From Bathymodiolus brooksi (lineage: Eukaryota; Mollusca; Bivalvia; Mytilida; Modiolidae), in the NCBI GenBank assembly GCA_963680875.1, contig OY804590.1, positions 17,668,886 to 17,732,885 of the forward strand: a stretch of 64,000 bases of DNA, read 5' to 3'. Under the pieces are notes generated by a model. That model ran no database searches. It was not told the DNA's origin and saw only the letters and a program-made list of their open reading frames with translations. A program made the position numbers and the translations under genes. Position 1 is the stretch's first letter; each line of letters begins with the position of its first letter. This document shows, piece after piece, positions 36,346 through 49,280 of this stretch.

Positions 36346-36855
36346 TTACATCAATGAAGTTGTTATAATTACCTGCCTGGACTGTCTTAGTATTACTAGA
36401 TTACTAGTTTAATTACCAATGAAATATCTCTGTACTGTCTTAGCTTACACAGATTTGTTCTACTAAATACCATATTTTTGTCTATTTCCCGTTATTACAT
36501 TTTATTCTGTATTTGCACAACAACATGCATAATACTTAGTGCACATATGGCATTTTATTGTGGAGGTGTTGTGATTCTATTTTGATATTTCTATGTCTCA
36601 AAAGGATTAATTGATCAATTTAAGATCTATTTATATATTACAATCGTTTGCACTCAAAATGTGCTACCATTTAAACAACATTAAGTAAAAACAATGTGCA
36701 TTTGGAAACTGAACAAACACAGGAAGACAATTAAATCAATTTTAATAGACTGGATAGCAGATGCCGTGTTTCATTTGTGCATATTTCCGATGTACTCGAT
36801 CTAAAGAGAAAATGTGTTTATACCCAATCTACATGTTATAACATACAGAGACTAA
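36346..36855. other. No feature recognised
   Basis: AT-rich spacer without supportable ORF or repeat. Confidence 0.6.
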
Positions 36856-36859
36856 ATGT

Positions 36860-37025
36860 GTTATACAAATACCAAAGGGGCAATCAGAATCCGTATATCG
36901 AAGAAGGACAGAAAAAACAATTGCCAAAAGAAAAAGTATAAAAGGACTACAAAGCATACACATAAAACAAAAGATCGAGTAATACGAACCCCACCAAAAT
37001 AAAACGCGGGTGTATGCAAGATAAA
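36860..37025 (-). mobile_element. Retroelement 3' fragment
   Basis: aaataccaaaggggcaatc, agaatccgtatatcgaag, aaggacagaaaaaacaat and tcgagtaatacgaacccc are in family order. The 95-codon minus frame at 36829-37116 is this element's terminus, not a host gene. Confidence 0.8.
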
Positions 37026-37944
37026 TCATATACATTTTGTGTATTGAAAAGTTTATCGTGCACTCGATATGTGGTAGAATAATAGCGACTTTCATAGGCA
37101 GTGTATAACCATACATCTATTAATTCATTTGATAACCGTTATTCTGAGCAAATTATATACATGTATATATTTTTATTGTATATATTAAAGCCTATACTTA
37201 TGTAACAATTTGATTAACTAAGACTATCGATTGCAGATCAGGGTGCACAAACACCAGACAAACAAATGTGATATTTTGGACGCTGCCATGATAAGATAGT
37301 GCGATCTTACAAAATATTAGACAGAAAGGCAACTATATCAATAATCGTTCGTTCAATTTCTTTTAATGTAAACTTTATTCATTGATATTATGTGACATTA
37401 CACGATTTTGACTGCCTTGTTTAGGCCCATTGATATCATGTGACTTTACACGATTTTGACTGTCTTGTTTAGGCCATTGATATTATGTGACATTACACGA
37501 TTTTGACTGTCTTGTTTAGGCCCATTGATATTATGTGATATTACACGATTTTGACTGTCTTGTTTAGGCCCATTGATATTATGTGACTTTACACGATTTT
37601 GACTGTCTTGTTTAGGCCCATTGATATTATGTGACTTTACACGATTTTGACTGTCTTATTTAGACCCATTGATATTATGTGACATTACACGATTTTGACT
37701 GTCTTGTTTAGGCCCATTGATATTATGTGACTTTACACGATTTTGACTGTCTTGTTTATGCCCATTGATATTATGTGACTTTACACGATTTTGACTGTCT
37801 TGTTTAGGCCCATTGATATCATGTGACTTTACACGATTTTGACTGTCTTGTTTAGGCCCATTGATATTATGTGACATTACACGATTTTGACTGTCTTGTT
37901 TAGGCCCATTGATATCATGTGACTTTACACGATTTTTACTGCCT

Positions 37945-40900
37945 TGTTTAGGCCCATTGATATTATGTGACTTTACACGATTTTGACTGTCTTGTTTAGG
38001 CCCATTGATATTATGTGACATTACACGATTTTGACTGTCTTGTTTAGGCCCATTGATATTATGTGACATTACACGATTTTGACTGTCTTGTTTAGGCCCA
38101 TTGATATCATGTGACATTACACGATTTTGACTGTCTTGTTTAGGCCCATTGATATTATGTGACTTTACACGATTTTGACTGTCTTGTTTAGGCCCATTGA
38201 TATCATGTGACTTTACACGATTTTTACTGCCTTGTTTAGGCCCATTGATATTATGTGACATTACACGATTTTGACTGTCTTGTTTAGGCCCATTGATATT
38301 ATGTGACTTTACACGATTTTTACTGTCTTGTTTAGGCCCATTGATATCATGTGACTTTACACGATTTTGACTGTCTTGTTTAGGCCCATTGATATCATGT
38401 GACATTACACGATTTTGACTGTCTTGTTTAGGCTCATTGATATCATGTGACTTTACACGATTTTGACTGTCTTGTTTAGGCCCATTGATATTATGTGACT
38501 TTACACGATTTTGACTGTCTTGTTTAGGCCCATTGATATTATGTGACATTACACGATTTTGACTGTCTTGTTTAGGCCCATTGATCTCATGTGACTTTAC
38601 ACGATTTTGACTGTCTTGTTTAGACCCATTGATATCATGTGACTTTACACGATTTTGACTGTCTTGTTTAGGTCCATTGATATTATGTGACATTACACGA
38701 TTTTGACTGTCTTGTTTAGACCCATTGATATCATGTGACATTACACGATTTTGACTGTCTTGTTTAGGCCCATTGATATCATGTGACTTTACAAGATTTT
38801 GACTGTCTTGTTTAGGCCCATTGATATCATGTGACTTTACACGATTTTGACTGTCTTGTTTAGACCCATTGATATCATGTGACTTTACACGATTTTGACT
38901 GTCTTGTTTAGGCCCATTGATATTATGTGACTTTACACGATTTTGACTGTCTTGTTTAGACCCATTGATATCATGTGACTTTACACGATTTTGACTGTCT
39001 TGTTTAGGCCCATTGATATTATGTGACTTTACACGATTTTGACTGTCTTGTTTAGGCCCATTGATATCATGTGACTTTACACGATTTTGACTGTCTTGTT
39101 TAGGCCCATTGATATTATGTGACTTTACACGATTTTGACTGTCTTGTTTAGGCCCATTGATATCATGTGACTTTACACGATTTTGACTGTCTTGTTTAGG
39201 CCCATTGATATTATGTGACTTTACACGATTTTGACTGTCTTGTTTAGGCCCATTGATATCATGTGACTTTACACGATTTTGACTGTCTTGTTTAGGCCCA
39301 TTGATATCATGTGACATTACACGATTTTGACTGTCTTGTTTAGGCTCATTGATATCATGTGACTTTACACGATTTTGACTGTCTTGTTTAGGCCCATTGA
39401 TATTATGTGACTTTACACGATTTTGACTGTCTTGTTTAGGCCCATTGATATTATGTGACATTACACGATTTTGACTGTCTTGTTTAGGCCCATTGATCTC
39501 ATGTGACTTTACACAATTTTGACTGTCTTGTTTAGACCCATTGATATCATGTGACTTTACACGATTTTGACTGTCTTGTTTAGGCCCATTGATATTATGT
39601 GACATTACACGATTTTGACTGTCTTGTTTAGACCCATTGATATCATGTGACATTACACGATTTTGACTGTCTTGTTTAGGCCCATTGATATCATGTGACT
39701 TCACAAGATTTTGACTGTCTTGTTTAGGCCCATTGATATCATGTGACTTTACACGATTTTGACTGTCTTGTTTAGACCCATTGATATCATGTGACTTTAC
39801 ACGATTTTGACTGTCTTGTTTAGGCCCATTGATATTATGTGACTTTACACGATTTTGACTGTCTTGTTTAGACCCATTGATATCATGTGACTTTACACGA
39901 TTTTGACTGTCTTGTTTAGGCCCATTGATATTATGTGACTTTACACGATTTTGACTGTCTTGTTTAGGCCCATTGATATCATGTGACTTTACACGATTTT
40001 GACTGTCTTGTTTAGGCCCATTGATATTATGTGACTTTACACGATTTTGACTGTCTTGTTTAGGCCCATTGATATCATGTGACTTTACACGATTTTGACT
40101 GTCTTGTTTAGGCCCATTGATATTATGTGACTTTACACGATTTTAACTGTCTTGTTTAGGCCCATTGATATTATGTGACTTTACACGATTTTGACTGTCT
40201 TGTTTAGGCCCATTGATATCATGTGACTTTACACGATTTTGACTGTCTTGTTTAGGCCCATTGATATCATGTGACTTTACACGATTTTGACTGTCTTGTT
40301 TAGACCCATTGATATTATGTGACTTTACACGATTTTGACCGTCTTGCTTAGGCCCATTGATATCATGTGACTTTACACGATTTTGACTGTCTTGTTTAGG
40401 CCCATTGATATCATGTGACTATACACGATTTTGACTGTCTTGTTTAGGCCCATTGATATCATGTGACTTTACACGATTTTGACTGTCTTGTTTAGGCCCA
40501 TTGATATTATGTGACTTTACACGATTTTGACTGTCTTGTTTAGGCCCATTGATATCATGTGACTTTACACGATTTTGACCGTCTTGTTTAGGCCCATTGA
40601 TATTATGTGACTTTACACGATTTTGACTGTCTTGTTTAGGCCCATTGATATCATGTGACTATACACGATTTTGACTGTCTTGTTTAGGCCCATTGATATC
40701 ATGTGACTTTACACGATTTTCACTGTCTTGTTTAGGCCCATTGATATTATGTGACTTTACACGATTTTGACTGTCTTGTTTAGGCCCATTGATATCATGT
40801 GACATTACACGATTTTGACTGTCTTGTTTAGACCCATTGATATCATGTGACTTTACACGATTTTGACTGTCTTGTTTAGGCCCATTGATATTATGTGACT

Positions 40901-41782
40901 TTACACGATTTTGACTGTCTTGTTTAGGCCATTGATATTATGTGACTTTACACGATTTTGACTGTCTTGTTTAGGCCCATTGATATCATGTGACTTTACA
41001 CGATTTTGACTGTCTTGTTTAGGCCCATTGATATTATGTGACATTACACGATTTTGACTGTCTTGTTTAGGCCCATTGATATTATGTGACTTTACACGAT
41101 TTTGACTGTCTTGTTTAGGCCCATTGATATTATGTGACTTTACACGATTTTGACTGTCTTGTTTAGACCCATTGATATTATGTGACATTACACGATTTTG
41201 ACTGTCTTGTTTAGGCCCATTGATATTATGTGACTTTACACGATTTTGACTGTCTTGTTTAGGCCCATTGATATTATGTGACTTTACACGATTTTGACTG
41301 TCTTGTTTAGGCCCATTGATATTATGTGACTTTACACGATTTTGACTGTCTTGTTTAGGCCCATTGATATTATGTGACTTTACACGATTTTGACTGTCTT
41401 GTTTAGGCCCATTGATATCATGTGACTCTACACGATTTTGACTGTCTTGTTTAGGCCCATTGATATTATGTGACATTACACGATTTTGACTGTCTTGTTT
41501 AGGCCCATTGATATCATGTGACTTTACACGATTTTGACTGTCTTGTTTAGGCCATTGATATTATGTGACTTTACACGATTTTGACTGTCTTGTTTAGGCC
41601 CATTGATATTATGTGACTTTACACGATTTTGACTGTCTTGTTTAGGCCCATTGATATTATGTGACTTTACACGATTTTGACTGTCTTGTTTAGGCCCATT
41701 GATATTATGTGACTTTACACGATTTTGACTGTCTTGTTTAGACCCATTGATATTATGTGACATTACACGATTTTGACTGTCT
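37945..41782. repeat. Higher-order satellite block, 3838 bp, copy 1
   Basis: A block of about 80 monomers (79 of 48 bp plus one 46-bp unit set) is repeated with an offset of exactly 3838. Private variants recur at that offset: acacaattttgac (39512 and 43350), acaagattttgac (39694 and 43532), ttttaactg (40141 and 43979), and the 46-bp units at 40926/44764. The 191-codon frames 40901-41476 and 44739-45314 give identical proteins. Confidence 0.92.
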
Positions 41783-44700
41783 TGTTTAGGCCCATTGATA
41801 TTATGTGACTTTACACGATTTTGACTGTCTTGTTTAGGCCCATTGATATTATGTGACATTACACGATTTTGACTGTCTTGTTTAGGCCCATTGATATTAT
41901 GTGACATTACACGATTTTGACTGTCTTGTTTAGGCCCATTGATATCATGTGACATTACACGATTTTGACTGTCTTGTTTAGGCCCATTGATATTATGTGA
42001 CTTTACACGATTTTGACTGTCTTGTTTAGGCCCATTGATATCATGTGACTTTACACGATTTTTACTGCCTTGTTTAGGCCCATTGATATTATGTGACATT
42101 ACACGATTTTGACTGTCTTGTTTAGGCCCATTGATATTATGTGACTTTACACGATTTTTACTGTCTTGTTTAGGCCCATTGATATCATGTGACTTTACAC
42201 GATTTTGACTGTCTTGTTTAGGCCCATTGATATCATGTGACATTACACGATTTTGACTGTCTTGTTTAGGCTCATTGATATCATGTGACTTTACACGATT
42301 TTGACTGTCTTGTTTAGGCCCATTGATATTATGTGACTTTACACGATTTTGACTGTCTTGTTTAGGCCCATTGATATTATGTGACATTACACGATTTTGA
42401 CTGTCTTGTTTAGGCCCATTGATCTCATGTGACTTTACACGATTTTGACTGTCTTGTTTAGACCCATTGATATCATGTGACTTTACACGATTTTGACTGT
42501 CTTGTTTAGGTCCATTGATATTATGTGACATTACACGATTTTGACTGTCTTGTTTAGACCCATTGATATCATGTGACATTACACGATTTTGACTGTCTTG
42601 TTTAGGCCCATTGATATCATGTGACTTTACAAGATTTTGACTGTCTTGTTTAGGCCCATTGATATCATGTGACTTTACACGATTTTGACTGTCTTGTTTA
42701 GACCCATTGATATCATGTGACTTTACACGATTTTGACTGTCTTGTTTAGGCCCATTGATATTATGTGACTTTACACGATTTTGACTGTCTTGTTTAGACC
42801 CATTGATATCATGTGACTTTACACGATTTTGACTGTCTTGTTTAGGCCCATTGATATTATGTGACTTTACACGATTTTGACTGTCTTGTTTAGGCCCATT
42901 GATATCATGTGACTTTACACGATTTTGACTGTCTTGTTTAGGCCCATTGATATTATGTGACTTTACACGATTTTGACTGTCTTGTTTAGGCCCATTGATA
43001 TCATGTGACTTTACACGATTTTGACTGTCTTGTTTAGGCCCATTGATATTATGTGACTTTACACGATTTTGACTGTCTTGTTTAGGCCCATTGATATCAT
43101 GTGACTTTACACGATTTTGACTGTCTTGTTTAGGCCCATTGATATCATGTGACATTACACGATTTTGACTGTCTTGTTTAGGCTCATTGATATCATGTGA
43201 CTTTACACGATTTTGACTGTCTTGTTTAGGCCCATTGATATTATGTGACTTTACACGATTTTGACTGTCTTGTTTAGGCCCATTGATATTATGTGACATT
43301 ACACGATTTTGACTGTCTTGTTTAGGCCCATTGATCTCATGTGACTTTACACAATTTTGACTGTCTTGTTTAGACCCATTGATATCATGTGACTTTACAC
43401 GATTTTGACTGTCTTGTTTAGGCCCATTGATATTATGTGACATTACACGATTTTGACTGTCTTGTTTAGACCCATTGATATCATGTGACATTACACGATT
43501 TTGACTGTCTTGTTTAGGCCCATTGATATCATGTGACTTCACAAGATTTTGACTGTCTTGTTTAGGCCCATTGATATCATGTGACTTTACACGATTTTGA
43601 CTGTCTTGTTTAGACCCATTGATATCATGTGACTTTACACGATTTTGACTGTCTTGTTTAGGCCCATTGATATTATGTGACTTTACACGATTTTGACTGT
43701 CTTGTTTAGACCCATTGATATCATGTGACTTTACACGATTTTGACTGTCTTGTTTAGGCCCATTGATATTATGTGACTTTACACGATTTTGACTGTCTTG
43801 TTTAGGCCCATTGATATCATGTGACTTTACACGATTTTGACTGTCTTGTTTAGGCCCATTGATATTATGTGACTTTACACGATTTTGACTGTCTTGTTTA
43901 GGCCCATTGATATCATGTGACTTTACACGATTTTGACTGTCTTGTTTAGGCCCATTGATATTATGTGACTTTACACGATTTTAACTGTCTTGTTTAGGCC
44001 CATTGATATTATGTGACTTTACACGATTTTGACTGTCTTGTTTAGGCCCATTGATATCATGTGACTTTACACGATTTTGACTGTCTTGTTTAGGCCCATT
44101 GATATCATGTGACTTTACACGATTTTGACTGTCTTGTTTAGACCCATTGATATTATGTGACTTTACACGATTTTGACCGTCTTGCTTAGGCCCATTGATA
44201 TCATGTGACTTTACACGATTTTGACTGTCTTGTTTAGGCCCATTGATATCATGTGACTATACACGATTTTGACTGTCTTGTTTAGGCCCATTGATATCAT
44301 GTGACTTTACACGATTTTGACTGTCTTGTTTAGGCCCATTGATATTATGTGACTTTACACGATTTTGACTGTCTTGTTTAGGCCCATTGATATCATGTGA
44401 CTTTACACGATTTTGACCGTCTTGTTTAGGCCCATTGATATTATGTGACTTTACACGATTTTGACTGTCTTGTTTAGGCCCATTGATATCATGTGACTAT
44501 ACACGATTTTGACTGTCTTGTTTAGGCCCATTGATATCATGTGACTTTACACGATTTTCACTGTCTTGTTTAGGCCCATTGATATTATGTGACTTTACAC
44601 GATTTTGACTGTCTTGTTTAGGCCCATTGATATCATGTGACATTACACGATTTTGACTGTCTTGTTTAGACCCATTGATATCATGTGACTTTACACGATT

Positions 44701-45678
44701 TTGACTGTCTTGTTTAGGCCCATTGATATTATGTGACTTTACACGATTTTGACTGTCTTGTTTAGGCCATTGATATTATGTGACTTTACACGATTTTGAC
44801 TGTCTTGTTTAGGCCCATTGATATCATGTGACTTTACACGATTTTGACTGTCTTGTTTAGGCCCATTGATATTATGTGACATTACACGATTTTGACTGTC
44901 TTGTTTAGGCCCATTGATATTATGTGACTTTACACGATTTTGACTGTCTTGTTTAGGCCCATTGATATTATGTGACTTTACACGATTTTGACTGTCTTGT
45001 TTAGACCCATTGATATTATGTGACATTACACGATTTTGACTGTCTTGTTTAGGCCCATTGATATTATGTGACTTTACACGATTTTGACTGTCTTGTTTAG
45101 GCCCATTGATATTATGTGACTTTACACGATTTTGACTGTCTTGTTTAGGCCCATTGATATTATGTGACTTTACACGATTTTGACTGTCTTGTTTAGGCCC
45201 ATTGATATTATGTGACTTTACACGATTTTGACTGTCTTGTTTAGGCCCATTGATATCATGTGACTCTACACGATTTTGACTGTCTTGTTTAGGCCCATTG
45301 ATATTATGTGACATTACACGATTTTGACTGTCTTGTTTAGGCCCATTGATATCATGTGACTTTACACGATTTTGACTGTCTTGTTTAGGCCATTGATATT
45401 ATGTGACTTTACACGATTTTGACTGTCTTGTTTAGGCCCATTGATATTATGTGACTTTACACGATTTTGACTGTCTTGTTTAGGCCCATTGATATTATGT
45501 GACTTTACACGATTTTGACTGTCTTGTTTAGGCCCATTGATATTATGTGACTTTACACGATTTTGACTGTCTTGTTTAGACCCATTGATATTATGTGACA
45601 TTACACGATTTTGACTGTCTTGTTTAGGCCCATTGATATTATGTGACTTTACACGATTTTGACTGTCTTGTTTAGGCC
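41783..45678. repeat. Higher-order satellite block, 3838 bp, copy 2
   Basis: Tandem partner of copy 1. Matching continues to about 45678, where copy 2 has tatcatgtgacttt while the equivalent site near 41840 has tattatgtgacatt. No difference was seen in the stretches I compared, so the event is very recent or is an assembly duplication. Confidence 0.9.
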
Positions 45679-48600
45679 CATTGATATCATGTGACTTTAC
45701 ACGATTTTGACTGTCTTGTTTAGACCCATTGATATTATGTGACTTTACACTATTTTGACTGTCTTGTTTAGGCCCATTGATATTATGTGACTTTACACGA
45801 TTTTGAGTGTCTTGTTTAGACCCATTGATATTATGTGACTTTACACGATTTTGACTGTCTTGTTTAGGCCCATTGATATCATGTGACTTTACACGATTTT
45901 GACTGTCTTGTTTAGACCCATTGATATCATGTGACTTTACACGATTTTGACTGTCTTGCTTAGGCCCATTGATATCATGTGACTTTACACGATTTTGACT
46001 GTCTTGTTTAGGCCCATTGATATTATGTGACTTTACACGATTTTGACTGTCTTGTTTAGGCCCATTGATATTATGTGACTTTACACGATTTTGACTGTCT
46101 TGTTTAGACCCATTGATATCATGTGACTTTACACGATTTTGACTGTCTTGTTTAGGCCCATTGATATTATGTGACATTACACGATATTGACTGTCTTCTT
46201 TATGCCCATTGATTTTATGTGACTTTACACGATTTTGACTGTCTTGTTTAGACCCATTGATATCATGTGACTTTACACGATTTTGACTGTCTTGTTTAGG
46301 CCCATTGATATCATGTGACTTTACACGATTTTGACTGTCTTGTTTAGGCCCATTGATATCATGTGACATTACACGATTTTGACCTCTTGTTTAGACCCAT
46401 TGATATCATGTGACTTTACACGATTTTGACTGTCTTGTTTAGGCCCATTGATATTATGTGACTTTACACGATTTTGACTGTCTTGTTTAGGCCCATTGAT
46501 ATTATGTGACATTACACGATTTTGACTGTCTTGTTTAGACCCATTGATATCATGTGACTTTACACGATTTTGACTGTCTTGTTTAGGCCCATTGATATCA
46601 TGTGACTTTACACGATTTTGACTCTCTTGTTTAGGCCCATTGATATCATGTGACTTTACACGATTTTTACTGTCTTGTTTATGCCCATTGATATCATGTG
46701 ACTTTACACGATTTTGACTGTCTTGTTTAGGCCCATTGATATTATGTGACTTTACACGATTTTGACTGTCTTGTTTAGGCCCATTGATATCATGTGACTT
46801 TACACGATTTTGACTGTCTTGTTTAGGCCCATTGATATTATGTGACTTTACACGATTTTGACTGTCTTGTTTAGGCCCATTGATATTATGTGACATTACA
46901 CGATTTTGACTGTCTTGTTTTGGCCCATTGATATTATGTGACTTTACACGATTTTGACTGTCTTGTTTAGGCCCATTGATATCATGTGACTTTACACGAT
47001 TTTGACTGTCTTGTTTAGGCCCATTGATATCATGTGACTTTACACGATTTTGACTGTCTTGTTTAGGCCCATTGATATCATGTGACTTTACACGATTTTG
47101 ACTGTCTTGTTTAGGCCCATTGATATCATGTTACTTTACACGATTTTGACTGTCTTGTTTAGGCCCATTGATATCATGTGACTTTACACGATTTTGACTG
47201 TCTTGTTTAGGCCCATTGATATCATGTGACTTTACACGATTTTGACTGTCTTGTTTAGGCCCATTGATATTATGTGACTTTACACGATTTTGACTCTCTT
47301 GTTTAGACCCATTGATATTATGTGACTTTACACGATCTTGACTGTCTTGTTTAGGCCCATTGATATTATGTGACTTTACACCATTTTGACTGTCTTGTTT
47401 AGGCCCATTGATATTATGTGACTTTACACGATTTTGACTGTCTTGTTTAGGCCCATTGATATTATGTGACTTTACACGATTTTGACTGTCTTGTTTAGGC
47501 CCATTGATATTATGTGACTTTACACGATTTTGACTGTCTTGTTTACACCCATTGATATTATGTGACATTACACGATTTTGACTGTCTTGTTTAGGCCCAT
47601 TGATATCATGTGACTTTACACGATTTTGACTGTCTTGTTTAGGCCATTGATATTATGTGACTTTACACGATTTTGACTGTCTTGTTTAGGCCCATTGATA
47701 TTATGTGACTTTACACGATTTTGACTGTCTTGTTTAGGCCCATTGATATTATGTGACTTTACACGATTTTGACTCTCTTGTTTAGGCCCATTGATATTAT
47801 GTGACTTTACACTATTTTGACTGTCTTGTTTAGACCCATTGATATTATGTGACATTACACGATTTTGACTGTCTTGTTTAGGCCCATTGATATTATGTGA
47901 CTTTACACGATTTTGACTGTCTTGTTTAGGCCCATTGATATCATGTGACTTTACACGATTTTGACTGTCTTGTTTAGACCCATTGATATTATGTGACTTT
48001 ACACTATTTTGACTGTCTTGTTTAGGCCCATTGATATTATGTGACTTTACACGATTTTGACTGTCTTGTTTAGACCCATTGATATTATGTGACTTTACAC
48101 GATTTTGACTGTCTTGTTTAGACCCATTGATATCATGTGACTTTACACGATTTTGACTGTCTTGTTTAGGCCCATTGATATCATGTGACTTTACACGATT
48201 TTGACTGTCTTGTTTAGGCCCATTGATATTATGTGACTTTACACGATTTTGACTGTCTTGTTTAGGCCCATTGATATTATGTGACTTTACACGATTTTGA
48301 CTGTCTTGTTTAGACCCATTGATATCATGTGACTTTACACGATTTTGACTGTCTTGTTTAGGCCCATTGATATTATGTGACATTACACGATATTGACTGT
48401 CTTGTTTATGCCCATTGATATTATGTGACTTTACACGATTTTGACTGTCTTGTTTAGACCCATTGATATCATGTGACTTTACACGATTTTGACTGTCTTG
48501 TTTAGGCCCATTGATATCATGTGACTTTACACGATTTTGACTGTCTTGTTTAGGCCCATTGATATTATGTGACATTACACGATTTTGACTGTCTTGTTTA

Positions 48601-49280
48601 GACCCATTGATATCATGTGACTTTACACGATTTTGACTGTCTTGTTTAGGCCCATTGATATTATGTGACTTTACACGATTTTGACTGTCTTGTTTAGGCC
48701 CATTGATATTATGTGACATTACACGATTTTGACTGTCTTGTTTAGACCCATTGATATCATGTGACTTTACACGATTTTGACTGTCTTGTTTAGGCCCATT
48801 GATATCATGTGACTTTACACGATTTTGACTCCCTTGTTTAGGCCCATTGATATCATGTGACTTTACACGATTTTGACTGTCTTGTTTATGCCCATTGATA
48901 TCATGTGACTTTACACGATTTTGACTGTCTTGTTTAGGCCCATTGATATTATGTGACTTTACACGATTTTGACTGTCTTGTTTAGGCCCATTGATATCAT
49001 GTGACTTTACACGATTTTGACTGTCTTGTCTAGGCCCATTGATATTATGTGACTTTACACGATTTTGACTGTCTTGTTTAGGCCCATTGATATTATGTGA
49101 CATTACACGATTTTGACTGTCTTGTTTTGGCCCATTGATATTATGTGACTTTACACGATTTTGACTGTCTTGTTTAGGCCCATTGATATCATGTGACTTT
49201 ACACGATTTTGACTGTCTTGTTTAGGCCCATTGATATCATGTGACTTTACACGATTTTGACTGTCTTGTTTAGGCCCATT
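45387..49280. repeat. Older higher-order duplication, about 2254 bp
   Basis: The 46-bp unit at 45387 recurs at 47641, and the rare cactattttgac at 45748 recurs at 48002, both offset by 2254. The rare cgatattgactg followed by tatgcccattg at about 46181 recurs at 48387, offset 2206, so one 48-bp unit has been gained or lost between. Private differences (for example gagtgtctt near 45806 only) show this duplication is older than the 3838-bp one. Confidence 0.8.

Noticed and set aside
37656..39704. 682-residue repeat protein gene
   Set aside because: The frame exists because 48 is a multiple of 3. Variation is almost wholly non-synonymous, stops and 46-bp units break it repeatedly, and no start exon or upstream coding sequence is visible.
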